Below are positions 26,135 through 35,712 of a DNA stretch of 63,387 nt, in pieces (positions within the stretch are counted from its first letter, which is position 1; the number at the start of each line of letters is the position of its first letter). This DNA comes from CAZWSC01 sp964636385 (GTDB lineage Bacteria; Eisenbacteria; RBG-16-71-46; CAIMUX01). The notes beneath the pieces were generated by a model, which did no database searches, had not been told where the DNA came from, and was given only the letters and a program-made list of their open reading frames with translations. Location of the stretch: assembly GCA_964636385.1 (NCBI GenBank), contig CAZWSC010000052.1, positions 1 to 63,387 of the forward strand, read 5' to 3'. Position numbers and translations under genes: made by a program.

Positions 26135-27811
26135 TCACATCCCGGTGTATACAGGCCCCTCGCCCCCCTGGGGAGGCGTCCAGGTGATGATCTCGTAAGG
26201 ATCCATGACATCGCAGGTCTTGCAGTGGACGCAGTTCGTGAAGTTGACCTGCAGTCGCTTTCCTCCCCTCTCCTCATCATCGACCATCTCGTACACCGAA
26301 GCCGGACAGAACTGCACGCATGGGTTTCCGTACTCCTCTGCGCAGCGGGTGCGGCAGATCTCCGGATCGGCCACGTGCAGGTGGCACGGCTGGTCCTCCT
26401 CGTGGGCGGTTCCCGAGTTGTAGACACTCGTCAGCTTCGAGAACCGCAGTGCGGCCTCATCGTCGGTCACTGCAGGAGGCGGGGCATCAGGCTTCCCAGC
26501 CTGCCTCAGTTCCTGCAGCGTGCGCATGTGGGTGTGATCGGGCCGCGTCTCGAGTTTCGCGACCAGCCCCCGGCCTCCGCTGACGATCTGGAACCCCGTC
26601 TGGGCCATGCCCGCGAACAGACCATGCCTGAACCCCTGGCGGAAGTTGCGAACCTTCCAGAGCTCGGGATGAATCCAGCTGTCACGGATCCTGCGCTCGT
26701 ACCCGGACAGAACAGCCGAACCGGAATCATTCCGTAACAGTGCTTCGTGCGCCGTCTCGGCTGCCAGCATCCCGGTCTTGAACGCCAGGTGGATCCCCTT
26801 CAGGCGCTGCGCATTCAGGTATCCGCCGCAGTCGCCAGCCAGGAGAACCCCGTCGGCATAGGGCCTGGGAAGCGAGAACCACCCCCCCTCCGGAATGGCC
26901 TTCGCGCCGTAACGCACAAGCGTTCCGCCCTGCAGCTTCTCCCTGAAGAACGGGTGGCCCTTGAGATCCTGCAGCATGCGGTGGGGGTCGGTGAACGGGT
27001 TGTCGTAATCCAGTCCCACCGCGAAGCCGAGCGAGACCTGTCCCCCGCCCATGCCGTACAGCCAGCTTCCGCCATACATCCGGCTGTCGAGCGGAAAGCC
27101 GAGCGTGTGAGCCACGAACCCCTTCGGGACCCTGTCCGCCGGAACTTCCCAGATCTCCTTCACCCCGGTTCCGTAGATCTGGGGATTGCGCCCTGTATCC
27201 AGGCGCAGCCGTCGGACCAGCTCCTTCGTCAGGCTCCCCCTCACACCCTCCGCCAGCACTGTGACCCTGGCGTGGATATCGACTCCCGGCGAGAAGTTCC
27301 CCTTCGGAATGCCGTCCTTGTCCAGCCCCTGGTCCCCCGTACGGATTCCGATGACCCTGTTCGAGTCGTCGTAGAGGACTTCGCGACCGGCAAACCCAGG
27401 GAAGAGGTCCACACCGGCGGCCTCCACCTTCTCCGCCAGCCAGGCAGTCAGCCGGCTCAGGGAGACGATCTCGTACCCGTGATTGCGGAGCATCGGGGGC
27501 GTGACCGGTGAGCGGAATGAGCCTGTCTTCGTCAGGTACCAGAAGCCGTCATGCTCAACAACCGCCTCCACCGGGTACCCGTCCTCTCCGCAGGCCGGAA
27601 GCAGCTCGCGGATTCCCCGCTGATCCATGACCGCTCCTGAGAGAGAGTGATTACCAACGGCCCCACCCTTGTCGATCAGGGCCACCGACACCTCTTCCCC
27701 GGGCGCCTTCTGCTTCAGAAGAGTCTTCAGGTACAGGGCGCATGCGAGCCCGGCCGGACCTCCACCAACGATGAGAACGTCTACTTCAAGGACTTCCCGT
27801 TCCACGTCCAT
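26135..27811 (-). CDS. Electron-transfer flavoprotein:quinone oxidoreductase
   Basis: 558 aa, standard ETF-QO length. It passes electrons from ETF (fatty-acid and amino-acid oxidation) to membrane quinone. N-terminal FAD fold: DVLIVGGGPAGLACALYL, and GAVGNHSLSGAVMDQRG. Mid-section VLLAGDCGGYLNAQRLKGIH is the second FAD-binding block. The C-terminal ferredoxin-like domain holds the 4Fe-4S ligands (NPCVQFCPASVYE; FTNCVHCKTCDVMDPYEI). No etfA/etfB is in the window, so its partner lies elsewhere. It is the most downstream gene but one in a minus-strand housekeeping run. Confidence 0.95.
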   Translation of the reverse strand: MDVEREVLEVDVLIVGGGPAGLACALYLKTLLKQKAPGEEVSVALIDKGGAVGNHSLSGAVMDQRGIRELLPACGEDGYPVEAVVEHDGFWYLTKTGSFRSPVTPPMLRNHGYEIVSLSRLTAWLAEKVEAAGVDLFPGFAGREVLYDDSNRVIGIRTGDQGLDKDGIPKGNFSPGVDIHARVTVLAEGVRGSLTKELVRRLRLDTGRNPQIYGTGVKEIWEVPADRVPKGFVAHTLGFPLDSRMYGGSWLYGMGGGQVSLGFAVGLDYDNPFTDPHRMLQDLKGHPFFREKLQGGTLVRYGAKAIPEGGWFSLPRPYADGVLLAGDCGGYLNAQRLKGIHLAFKTGMLAAETAHEALLRNDSGSAVLSGYERRIRDSWIHPELWKVRNFRQGFRHGLFAGMAQTGFQIVSGGRGLVAKLETRPDHTHMRTLQELRQAGKPDAPPPAVTDDEAALRFSKLTSVYNSGTAHEEDQPCHLHVADPEICRTRCAEEYGNPCVQFCPASVYEMVDDEERGGKRLQVNFTNCVHCKTCDVMDPYEIITWTPPQGGEGPVYTGM

Positions 27812-27890
27812 ATCCAGCTCCTTGCGTATTGGCCCGGGGTGCCATCCGTACAGGAGGGCACCAGTTTCGGGAACCCCCGGCTGACCGGCC

Positions 27891-28604
27891 TCAGGTCGTC
27901 ATCCCGCCGGGAGACTTCAACCTCCCGTTACCCCGCACAAGCCTGCGGTTGGCATTCGCCCCGCGCAGCACGGGGAGCAGCCGGGCAAGGTGCCGCATCA
28001 GCACCTGTTCCCGCCTGCGTTCCGAGGTCATCTCCAGGAACTGCTGGCGTTCCTGCAGGTCCATCCTTGCCTCCGCCGCGATCGTGAAGGTCAACGACGT
28101 TTCGGCATCCTGTGGATCAGATCCCGCGGCCTCCTCCGGGGCGGCGTCATCGGAGGGATCCTTGCGCTCATCGACGTATCTGTCCTCCTGCTCCCCCTCG
28201 CTCAGCAGGCGCCTGAACTCGGAGTAGAGGCTGAGAAGGGTCTCTCTTGCGTCATCATCCCGGGGCTCCGGAGAATCGGCCAGCGGCTCCACCCAGCCCT
28301 CGATATAGCCGTCCTCATGCTGCCGGATCTCGAGGAGGCGAAACCGGCTGCCGCAACGGCCCAGCATGTCCAGCTTGCCGTCGGGATAGCGCCTGATGAT
28401 CCTTTCAACTACGACCCCGCATCCGACGGCGGCAAGCCGATCCTCCACCGCGAGCACGATGCCGAACGGTTCGCTGCCGGCCTCGCAACGGCGGATCATC
28501 GCCTGGTACCTTGGCTCGAAGATGTGCAGGGGGATCTCCTCGCCCGGAAGAGGAACGAGCTGAAGCGGGAAAAGTGCCAGCCACATGTTCTCCTGCCCGC
28601 TCAT
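27891..28604 (-). CDS. LON N-terminal (substrate-binding) domain protein
   Basis: About 237 aa. The stand-alone LON-N/PUA-like fold appears in the segments LALFPLQLVPLPGEEIPLHI, FEPRYQAMIRRC and FGIVLAVEDRLAAVGCGVVV. The ATPase and protease domains of Lon are absent. A charged, acidic C-terminal half follows. Such proteins occur widely as small LonN homologues and are thought to bind unfolded or specific proteins. The ATG at 28604 overlaps the trxB stop (TGATGA) with GGAGG four bases upstream, so translation is coupled to trxB. Confidence 0.85.
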   Translation of the reverse strand: MSGQENMWLALFPLQLVPLPGEEIPLHIFEPRYQAMIRRCEAGSEPFGIVLAVEDRLAAVGCGVVVERIIRRYPDGKLDMLGRCGSRFRLLEIRQHEDGYIEGWVEPLADSPEPRDDDARETLLSLYSEFRRLLSEGEQEDRYVDERKDPSDDAAPEEAAGSDPQDAETSLTFTIAAEARMDLQERQQFLEMTSERRREQVLMRHLARLLPVLRGANANRRLVRGNGRLKSPGGMTT

Positions 28605-29545
28605 CAAGCCTCCAGGCCGTGGTCTTCGAGATAGCGCTCAGCGTCGATCGCGGCCCTGCAACCGGTTCCTGCGGCGGTCACCGCCTGCCTGTAGATGGGA
28701 TCCGACACATCGCCGCAGGCAAAGACCCCATCCACACTGGTTCTTGTGGATGGATCCCTGACCTTGATGTAGCCAACCTCGTTCGTCTCCAGCTGCTCCC
28801 GGAAAGGTCCTGTATTGGGCTGGTGGCCGATCGCCAGAAAGAGCCCCTCCACCTCCAGCTCGCGCGTGGATCCGTCCCTTGGATCCTCCAGCACGAGTCC
28901 CTTCAGCTTCTTCTCCTCGACGCCGAGGCACTCCTTCACCGTGGTGTTGAGCAGCCACTCGATCTTCGGGTTCTTCTGCGCCTTCTCCAGCATCGCCTTC
29001 GAGGCACGGAACCCCTCGCGCCTGTGGATCAGGTAGACCCTTGAGGCAAACCTGGTGAGGTAGGTCGCCTCCTCCATCGCGGTATCGCCACCGCCAACCA
29101 CGGCGATCTCCCGGTCCCGGAAGAAGAAACCGTCGCACGTTGCACACGCGGACACACCGAAGCCCATGAGCGCCGACTCGGACGGGATACCCAGGAGCTT
29201 TGCCGTGGCGCCAGTCGCTATGATGAGGGCCTTCGCACGGACGTCCTCTCCATCCTCGATCTCCAGCCGGAAAGGGCGCTTGGACAGGTCTGCCGTCGTG
29301 ACTGCCCCCTCCACGATACTGGCGCCGAACTTCTCAGCCTGGGCCCGCACGCGGTCCATCAGCTCCGGCCCCATGATCCCCTCCGGGAACCCCGGGAAGT
29401 TCTCAACCTCGGTCGTTATGGTGAGCTGGCCACCAGGCTGGCGCCCGCCGAGGACCAGCGGGGCGAGACCGCCCCGCGCCGCGTACAGAGCCGCGGTAAG
29501 CCCGGCCGGCCCTGTGCCGAGTATCACAAGATCGTGTTCCTTCAT
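28604..29545 (-). CDS. trxB: Thioredoxin-disulfide reductase
   Basis: 313 aa FAD/NADPH enzyme that regenerates reduced thioredoxin. Motifs: FAD loop LVILGTGPAGLTAALYAARG, redox pair CATC in VSACATCDGFFF, NADPH loop IAVVGGGDTAMEEA, and the terminal FAD motif GVFACGDVSDPIYRQAVTAA. Length and order match bacterial low-molecular-weight TrxB. It is translationally coupled to the LON-N gene. Confidence 0.96.
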   Translation of the reverse strand: MKEHDLVILGTGPAGLTAALYAARGGLAPLVLGGRQPGGQLTITTEVENFPGFPEGIMGPELMDRVRAQAEKFGASIVEGAVTTADLSKRPFRLEIEDGEDVRAKALIIATGATAKLLGIPSESALMGFGVSACATCDGFFFRDREIAVVGGGDTAMEEATYLTRFASRVYLIHRREGFRASKAMLEKAQKNPKIEWLLNTTVKECLGVEEKKLKGLVLEDPRDGSTRELEVEGLFLAIGHQPNTGPFREQLETNEVGYIKVRDPSTRTSVDGVFACGDVSDPIYRQAVTAAGTGCRAAIDAERYLEDHGLEA

Positions 29546-29583
29546 CTTCCCATCCTCCCGACCCGTTGCCGGCCTTCATCCGG

Positions 29584-31119
29584 TCAGTCGCTACGTGCTT
29601 CCCCGAATCCGCGGACAAACTCCACAACCAGGCGAACACCATACCCGCTCGCGCCCTTCGGGTGAAGCGGGCGATCCTTCTCCGACCACGCGGCGCCGGC
29701 TATGTCGACGTGAACCCACGGTGTCACCCCGACGAAGTGGCGGAGAAAAGCCGCTGCCATGAGAGCCCCGCCACCGGAAACAGGATCGGCGATATTCCGG
29801 AGGTCGGCAGTGTCGCTCTTCAGGTGCTCCGACAGTTCCTCCCAGAGTGGAAGCCGCCACACCCGCTCTCCGCTCCTCTCCGCCGCCCCGGCGAGCCTTG
29901 CAGCCAGGCCGTCGTCGTTGCTCATGAACCCGGCGCCATATCGCCCCAGGGCCATGAAGACGGCCGTCGTGAGGGTCGCCATGTCCAGGATCGCGGCGGG
30001 ACGGACCCGGCTGACCATCCAGGCCAGGGCATCCGCGAGGATGAGCCGTCCCTCGGCGTCGGTGTTCAGCACCTCGATCGTCCGATTGTCGAAGGCGCGC
30101 AGGACATCGCCAGGCTTGAGGGCGCGACCACCCGGCAGGTTCTCCGCTGCCGGGATGGCGGCGGTGACGTGAACCGGGATCTCCAGACCGCGCAGGCAGC
30201 TCATCGCTCCGATTATCGCGGCGGCGCCGGCCATGTCGAACTTCATCAGGTGCATGTCCTGGCGGGGCTTGATGCTGATGCCGCCGGAGTCGAAGGTGAT
30301 CCCCTTGCCGACAAGGCCGATCCTGGGCGCACCGGTGATTCCGCAGTCATAGTCGAGACGTATGAAGCGGGGCGGCTGCGACGAGCCCCCGGCAACACCA
30401 AGGAACGCGTTCATCCCCTCGACCCGGCAGGCATCCCCGTCCATTACGGCCAGGGCGAGGCCGTTCTGCGCCGCCACCCTGCCCGCTTCGCCTGCGAGCA
30501 TCTCAGGCGTCATCAGGTTGCCCGGGGAGTGTGTGAGATCGCGTGCGAGCCGGACTCCAGCGGACAGAACGCGCGCCTTTTTCACGCTCTGCTCCGCGGC
30601 CGCGCCCGGATCGCCCTGCGTGAAGGAGAGCAGCAGTTCACTGACCTGCACAAAGCGGTCCCGGTCCACTGTGCGGCAGTCCAGGTAGCGGTAGGCGCCC
30701 AGCTCGGCCCCCTCGGCGACAAGGGCAGCCTGGTCGGCAGGATCCAGCGCGCACTCCGGGAACGGCAGGACGAAACGGACGCGGCCTGCCCTCAGGTCCT
30801 GGGCCTGGCGCAGCGCCGATGCGGAGATCCGCCGGATCGACTCGCGGGTCAGCGAACCCGGCGCACCCATGCCGGCCAGAAGGACTCGCGGGAGCGGCGG
30901 CCCGGCTGTATGCAGAAGCAGAGTGCGGCCCGCCTCGCCTGCGAAGTCTCCCCGGCCAGTGACCGAGTCCACGATTGCCGCAGCCTCCCCCGGAAGGCGC
31001 CCAGCGGCGTCCTGAAGCCCGGTCGCGCCCATCGGCAGCGGGAAGACGGTCAGATCCGCGGGAGGGTCGAGCCTGCCGGGCGACTCGATCGAGATCCTTC
31101 CGATCGCCTCGAAAGACAT
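29584..31119 (-). CDS. pepA: Leucyl aminopeptidase (M17 family)
   Basis: About 511 aa. Two-zinc cytosolic aminopeptidase. The catalytic core shows LVGKGITFDSGGISIKP (metal Lys/Asp), MKFDMAGAAAIIGAM, and the signature NTDAEGRLILADAL. The N-terminal 180 residues are the typical divergent domain. The ATG at 31119 overlaps the dxs stop (TGATG), so translational coupling to dxs is likely; a longer open frame to 31323 lies inside dxs and is unlikely to be used. Confidence 0.95.
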   Translation of the reverse strand: MSFEAIGRISIESPGRLDPPADLTVFPLPMGATGLQDAAGRLPGEAAAIVDSVTGRGDFAGEAGRTLLLHTAGPPLPRVLLAGMGAPGSLTRESIRRISASALRQAQDLRAGRVRFVLPFPECALDPADQAALVAEGAELGAYRYLDCRTVDRDRFVQVSELLLSFTQGDPGAAAEQSVKKARVLSAGVRLARDLTHSPGNLMTPEMLAGEAGRVAAQNGLALAVMDGDACRVEGMNAFLGVAGGSSQPPRFIRLDYDCGITGAPRIGLVGKGITFDSGGISIKPRQDMHLMKFDMAGAAAIIGAMSCLRGLEIPVHVTAAIPAAENLPGGRALKPGDVLRAFDNRTIEVLNTDAEGRLILADALAWMVSRVRPAAILDMATLTTAVFMALGRYGAGFMSNDDGLAARLAGAAERSGERVWRLPLWEELSEHLKSDTADLRNIADPVSGGGALMAAAFLRHFVGVTPWVHVDIAGAAWSEKDRPLHPKGASGYGVRLVVEFVRGFGEARSD

Positions 31120-33098
31120 CAGACCTGACGCTCCGCGGAAGAACCGGTGAACCCGGAGGCCGAACGCCTCTTCTCCTGGTAAAGGATCTGCTGGACTATC
31201 CGCGGCGCGGTCAGACCGCACAGGTCCAGAAGCTGCCCTCTGGATCCGTGCTCGACGAAGGCATCCGGCAGTCCGATCCGGGTCAGGAAGGGGCGCACGG
31301 GAACCGCCTGCTCGTCCAGCCATCGCGCCACCTGCCCCCCGAATCCGCCTGAGAGTGTGTTCTCCTCCAGGGTGATCACGTGGCGGGCCCGGTCCGCGAC
31401 CCTCGACAGCACCGCCCCGTCCATGGGACGCACGAAGCGACAGTTCACCACCCCGGCCCTGACTCCGTGACCAGCCAGGAGATCCGACGCCTCCAGGGCC
31501 GGATCGACCATCGAACCGACGGCCAGCAGCGCCACATCAGACAGCGGGCGCAGGATCTCCCACGATCCGACGGGAATGGCATCCGGAAAGCCAGGCATCG
31601 CGTCTTCCGGCACCCGGTCGCGCGGGTATCGAATGACGAAGGGTCCGCGGTCCCACGCAAGACCCGCCTTCATGAGGCCCAGGAGTTCCGCACCTGACCG
31701 GGGGGCGGCAAGCACAAGGTCGGGCACACACCCGAGGTAGCTTATGTCGAAAGCTCCGTGGTGCGTGGGGCCGTCCTCCCCCACCAGCCCCGCACGATCC
31801 AGGCAGAAAATGACCGGGAGCTTCTGCAGTGCGACATCGTGGATGATCGCATCGAAGGCCCGCTGCAGGAATGTCGAGTAGATCGCCACGACCGGCCGCA
31901 TCCCCTCCAGGGCCATCCCCGCGCTGAAGGTGACGGCATGCCCTTCGGCGATGCCGACGTCGAAGAATCGCCCGGGGAACTCTTTCGCAAACTTCATCGT
32001 GCCGGTTCCATCCGCCATCGCCGCGGTAACCGCCACAACACGTTCGTCATCGCGGCCGAGAACGGTCAGGCCGTGTCCGAGGACGTCGGTGTATGCGGGG
32101 TGCGGCCTGGCCGGCTCCACCTTCGCCCCCGGCGTGATCGGTTTCACCCCGTGATACTTCTGCGGATCCAGCTCCGCTCTCGTGTACCCCTTCCCCTTGA
32201 GGGTAAGCACGTGGACGATAACCGGGCCCTTCATGTCCCGCACCTTCTCCAGAACCGAGGTGAGTTCGTCAACGTCGTGGCCGTCGATGGGGCCCAGGTA
32301 CCGGAAGCCAAGGTCTTCGAAGAGCATCCCCGGAGTCAGAAGGCTCTTGATCCCCTCCTCCATCTTCCGGACGACCTGCCGCACGGACTGCGATTTCGGA
32401 AGCCTCTCGGTAAGGTTCCAGATCTCGGCCTTCACGCGGTTGAAGATCGGATGGCTGACCACCTCGGTCAGATACCTTGAGAGGGCGCCCACATTGGGCG
32501 AAATCGACATCGCGTTGTCGTTGAGGATGACGATCAGGTTCCTTCCCGAGGCGCCCGCGTTGTTCAGGCCCTCGAAGGAGAGCCCGCCCGTGAGCCCGCC
32601 GTCCCCCACTACCGCGACGACCCGATAGTCACCGCCATTGGCGTCCCGGGCAGTAGCCACGCCCAGTGCGGCCGAGATGGAAGTGGAGGCGTGCCCCGCT
32701 CCCATGACATCGTACCGGCTCTCCTCGCGCTTCAGGAAACCGGCCAGCCCGCCATACTGGCGAATGGTCCTGAGGGCATCTCTCCGTCCGGTAAGGACCT
32801 TGTGGACATAACACTGGTGCCCGACATCCCATATGATCCTGTCCCGTGGGGTGTCGAAGAGGTAGTGGAGAACGACGGTCAGCTCCACCACCCCAAGGCT
32901 CGGGGCAAGGTGTCCGCCTGTGCGCGTGACCGTCTCCCAGATGTAGTCACGCAGTTCCCGGCAGAGCAGAGGGAGTTGCTCCACGGGCAGTCCCCTGAGC
33001 TCTTCGGGTCCGTCAATGGTTCGCAGCAGGGGGCCTGGTTGAGGCCAGCCGGCGGGTTCGGTTGTCTCCACTTGCGATCTCACTCCCCGAGGGTTCAT
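31119..33098 (-). CDS. dxs: 1-deoxy-D-xylulose-5-phosphate synthase
   Basis: About 659 aa thiamine-diphosphate enzyme that starts the MEP isoprenoid pathway from pyruvate and glyceraldehyde-3-phosphate. Motifs: HLAPSLGVVELTVVLHYLFD, IIWDVGHQCYVHKVLTGR, GAGHASTSISAALG, the TPP-binding GDGGLTGGLSFEGLNNAG, and FCLDRAGLVGEDGPTHHGAFD. The ATG at 33098 is chosen; the open frame continues to 33197 but the added N-terminus has no family counterpart. It overlaps pepA. Confidence 0.95.
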   Translation of the reverse strand: MNPRGVRSQVETTEPAGWPQPGPLLRTIDGPEELRGLPVEQLPLLCRELRDYIWETVTRTGGHLAPSLGVVELTVVLHYLFDTPRDRIIWDVGHQCYVHKVLTGRRDALRTIRQYGGLAGFLKREESRYDVMGAGHASTSISAALGVATARDANGGDYRVVAVVGDGGLTGGLSFEGLNNAGASGRNLIVILNDNAMSISPNVGALSRYLTEVVSHPIFNRVKAEIWNLTERLPKSQSVRQVVRKMEEGIKSLLTPGMLFEDLGFRYLGPIDGHDVDELTSVLEKVRDMKGPVIVHVLTLKGKGYTRAELDPQKYHGVKPITPGAKVEPARPHPAYTDVLGHGLTVLGRDDERVVAVTAAMADGTGTMKFAKEFPGRFFDVGIAEGHAVTFSAGMALEGMRPVVAIYSTFLQRAFDAIIHDVALQKLPVIFCLDRAGLVGEDGPTHHGAFDISYLGCVPDLVLAAPRSGAELLGLMKAGLAWDRGPFVIRYPRDRVPEDAMPGFPDAIPVGSWEILRPLSDVALLAVGSMVDPALEASDLLAGHGVRAGVVNCRFVRPMDGAVLSRVADRARHVITLEENTLSGGFGGQVARWLDEQAVPVRPFLTRIGLPDAFVEHGSRGQLLDLCGLTAPRIVQQILYQEKRRSASGFTGSSAERQV

Positions 33099-33237
33099 GT
33101 TTCCCGGATGGGTCCCGCTCCGGGCCTTGCCCGGGCCTGTCGCCCGCATCCAGTGGAGATCGGGCCGGAAGTGCGCACCGGGCCTTGAGCTGAACATCTC
33201 AATCTAGAAGCCTGTTCCCTGACTGTCAAGGAAGGGG

Positions 33238-33915
33238 GTGGAATTGTCCCCGAAAGCGGACAGCGGCCCATCGGGCAATCCGGCCCTGCGCAGGAAGGCG
33301 CTGAGGATCCTGGCTGCCCTCAGGAAAGCCTATCCCGAGGCCGTCTGCGAGTTGCGCCACAGGTCACCGCTCGACATCTACGTCGCAACTGTGCTCTCCG
33401 CCCAGTGCACCGACACGCGCGTCAACATGGTCACCCCGGCCCTGTTCGCCCGCTGCCGAACCCCGAAGGACTACCTGGAGATGGGGCAGGAAGCGCTGGA
33501 GGAGGCGATACGGTCCACAGGCTTCTTCCGCGCCAAGGCCAGGAGCATCCTGGGCGGCTGCCGCACCTTCATCGAGGAGTTTGGAGGCTCCGTTCCGGGG
33601 ACCATGGATGAGCTGCTGAGGGTGCCCGGCGTGGGTCGCAAGACCGCCAACGTCATCCTGGGTGAATGCTTCGACACCCCGGGCATCACGGTGGACACGC
33701 ACGTAGGCCGGATCTCACGCAGACTCGGTTTGACGGCTGAGACCGACCCTGTGAAGGTGGAGTTCGCCCTTATGCCCCTGTTCCCCCGTAAGGACTGGAC
33801 CCGCCTGTCGCACATGCTCATCAGGCACGGGCGGCAATGCTGCAAATCGCGGAAGCCGGAGTGCCCGGGGTGCCCTCTGCACAGCCTGTGCAGCTTTCCC
33901 GGCAAGACGGGCTAG
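33238..33915 (+). CDS. nth: Endonuclease III (DNA glycosylase/AP lyase)
   Basis: 225 aa. Base-excision repair enzyme for oxidised pyrimidines. Seen: DIYVATVLSAQCTDTRVN, the helix-hairpin-helix LLRVPGVGRKTANVILGE containing the catalytic Lys, VDTHVGRISRRLGL with the catalytic Asp, and a C-terminal 4Fe-4S cluster Cys-x6-Cys-x2-Cys-x5-Cys (CCKSRKPECPGCPLHSLC). The start is GTG at 33238 or TTG at 33244; AAGGAAGGGG sits so that the TTG has better spacing. It diverges from dxs and converges on the NifU-type gene with an 18-bp gap. Confidence 0.95.
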   Translation: MELSPKADSGPSGNPALRRKALRILAALRKAYPEAVCELRHRSPLDIYVATVLSAQCTDTRVNMVTPALFARCRTPKDYLEMGQEALEEAIRSTGFFRAKARSILGGCRTFIEEFGGSVPGTMDELLRVPGVGRKTANVILGECFDTPGITVDTHVGRISRRLGLTAETDPVKVEFALMPLFPRKDWTRLSHMLIRHGRQCCKSRKPECPGCPLHSLCSFPGKTG

Positions 33916-33933
33916 AAAGGACTCCCCGCCGCG

Positions 33934-34161
33934 CTAGACCCTTACCACCCCCTCGAGCTCGGGGAACGTCTCCTTGAGAAGCCGCTCCACACCCATGCTC
34001 AGTGTCATCGTGGCGCTCGGGCAGTGGCTGCAGGCCCCCTGGAGCCGCACATAGACCTTGTTCTCCTTCACATCGACGAGCTCTATGTCACCCCCATCCA
34101 TCCTTATGGCCGGACGGATGCGGTCGTTCAGGGCCTTCTCAACCGATTCTCTGTTCATCAT
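33934..34161 (-). CDS. NifU C-terminal-domain Fe-S scaffold
   Basis: About 75 aa, consisting only of the NifU-like domain: RESVEKALNDRIRPAIRMDG, DGGDIELVDVKENKVYVRLQ, and the cluster-binding GACSHCPSATMTL with its CxxC. Such proteins assemble and deliver 4Fe-4S clusters. AAAGGA precedes the ATG pair at 34161/34158. It lies between nth and queG, both of which encode 4Fe-4S enzymes. Confidence 0.92.
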   Translation of the reverse strand: MMNRESVEKALNDRIRPAIRMDGGDIELVDVKENKVYVRLQGACSHCPSATMTLSMGVERLLKETFPELEGVVRV

Positions 34162-34341
34162 GATCAGATCCTTTCTTCCCGGTGTCTGCCGGTTCTGCCG
34201 GCGATTGCCTCGTCCGGTCACTGCCCGCATCCCGGCGGATTCCGGGCGCAGAGTGAGATGCTACGAAGTTGGATGCAGAGGTGTCAACGCACGGACGGGT
34301 TCAGTGGGCGGGAAACCCTGTCCGGCTCATCGACGCTGCCC

Positions 34342-35412
34342 TCACACATCGAAAGTTGCGCCCCCGTCCCCGTCGCTGCCTGGCGCATGCGGGTCCACCA
34401 CGTCTCCCTGCAGCACCCCTGCATTCCGGCGCATGTCAGCAGGTTTGATGCGCGACAAGGCCGTTCCCCTGATGCGGGCCCGGATCTCGTCATCGCTCAT
34501 CCTGCACCAGTCCCCCGGGGACGTGCCAATCAGCTCCGGCCTCGGCCGAAACCTTGGCGACGCGGACCCGGCTGCCCGGGCGTTCCAGGGGCAGACCTCC
34601 TGGCAGATGTCGCAGCCGGCCAGCCAGCCTGCAGTCGGCCGCAAGCCCCACCCGTCCGGGAACGGCCCCCGGTGCTCCAGCGTCCGATAGCTGATGCAGA
34701 GCCTCGAGTCGACCACCCCGGGTTGCACGATCGCCCCGGTGGGACATGCGTCCATACAGCGGCGGCAGATCCCGCAGCGGTCAGGCACCGGACGATCAGG
34801 TTCCAGATCGAGATCTGTCAGGAGTAGACCCAGGAAGACCCAGGAACCATGCCGGGGGGTGATCAGGCACCCGTTTCCCCCCAGCCATCCGACACCGGCC
34901 CTGACCGCCCATGCCTTTTCCAGGACAGCCGAGGTGTCGCAGACAGCCCTGCAGCGCAGGTCCGGCACCTTCGCACGAATGGCCCGTGCCCATTCGTCCA
35001 GGGCGTCACTCACGACTTCGTGGTAGTCATCCCCCCATGCATAGCATGAGATCCGACGCGAAGGCTCAGCTTCACGGCATGCCCGGACTGGCTGCAGCGT
35101 GGCATGGTCGGGCGCAGAGACTCCCTCATCGTGCCTGTAGTACATCGCACCGACCAGAACACTGCGCGCTTCGGGCAGAAGCCGCCTGGGATCCAGCCGC
35201 CTCTCTGTGTCCCGCGCCATCCAGCCCATCGACGCATGCCTGCTCTCCGCGATCCACGCGTCGAGGCGGGGGGCTTCGGAGTCAAGCCTGTCCGCCGCCG
35301 CGATCCCGACTGCGCAGAAGCCGGCTTCAACTCCCGACAGCGCAATCCGCTGCCTGAGGTGTGGATCGCGAGGCCTCCCCCCAGGGCTCTCTAATGCTGA
35401 CATGCGTCCCAT
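34342..35412 (-). CDS. queG: Epoxyqueuosine reductase
   Basis: About 356 aa. Catalyses the final step of queuosine synthesis on tRNA, using cobalamin and two 4Fe-4S clusters. Motifs: YAWGDDYHEVV, CDTSAVLEKAWAVRAGVGWL, the first cluster CGICRRCMDACPTGAI, the second CDICQEVCPWN, and the family segment SYRTLEHRGPF. ATGs at 35412 and 35403 are both plausible. No queuosine-synthesis genes are adjacent. A divergent promoter region separates it from the TlpA operon. Confidence 0.94.
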   Translation of the reverse strand: MGRMSALESPGGRPRDPHLRQRIALSGVEAGFCAVGIAAADRLDSEAPRLDAWIAESRHASMGWMARDTERRLDPRRLLPEARSVLVGAMYYRHDEGVSAPDHATLQPVRACREAEPSRRISCYAWGDDYHEVVSDALDEWARAIRAKVPDLRCRAVCDTSAVLEKAWAVRAGVGWLGGNGCLITPRHGSWVFLGLLLTDLDLEPDRPVPDRCGICRRCMDACPTGAIVQPGVVDSRLCISYRTLEHRGPFPDGWGLRPTAGWLAGCDICQEVCPWNARAAGSASPRFRPRPELIGTSPGDWCRMSDDEIRARIRGTALSRIKPADMRRNAGVLQGDVVDPHAPGSDGDGGATFDV

Positions 35413-35500
35413 TATCCACTCCAAATGCACCTTCTGCAGCACAAAGACCCCGCGCTCCGAGCTTGAACCTGACCCCCGCACCGGTGTGGCAACCGGGCAG

Positions 35501-35529
35501 TTGTCACCCGGATCCCCCTTCTGTATAGT
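35501..35529 (+). promoter_or_regulatory. Promoter of the TlpA-Omp28 operon
   Basis: TTGTCA (35501-35506) and TATAGT (35524-35529) with a 17-bp spacer. The start codon is at 35713, so the leader would be about 177 nt. The 300-bp gap 35413-35712 otherwise contains no recognisable gene; its leader part is GC-rich and has no known riboswitch core. Confidence 0.65.
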
Positions 35530-35552
35530 CGCTCCAGCAGGGGAACGGACAA
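35522..35552 (-). promoter_or_regulatory. Possible divergent promoter toward queG
   Basis: On the minus strand TTGTCC (35547-35552) and TATACA (35522-35527) have a 19-bp spacer. The -10 overlaps that of the opposite promoter, so the two could compete for polymerase. The long spacer makes it uncertain. Confidence 0.35.
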
Positions 35553-35712
35553 CCCGGGGCGCCGATGCGGCCGCTCGCCGGATGCAGTTCCTGCGTCACC
35601 AGCTCCGTTGCCCTGCGATCGAAGGCGCCCAGGTCACACCAGGTGATCACAATCGACAATACCGGGGCAGCGGAGCCTCTCCCCTGTCCTTCCAGACACT
35701 GGAGTCCACAGT

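Noticed and set aside
29566..31128. 520-codon open frame opposite pepA
   Set aside because: A shadow of the M17 aminopeptidase, which has all its catalytic motifs.
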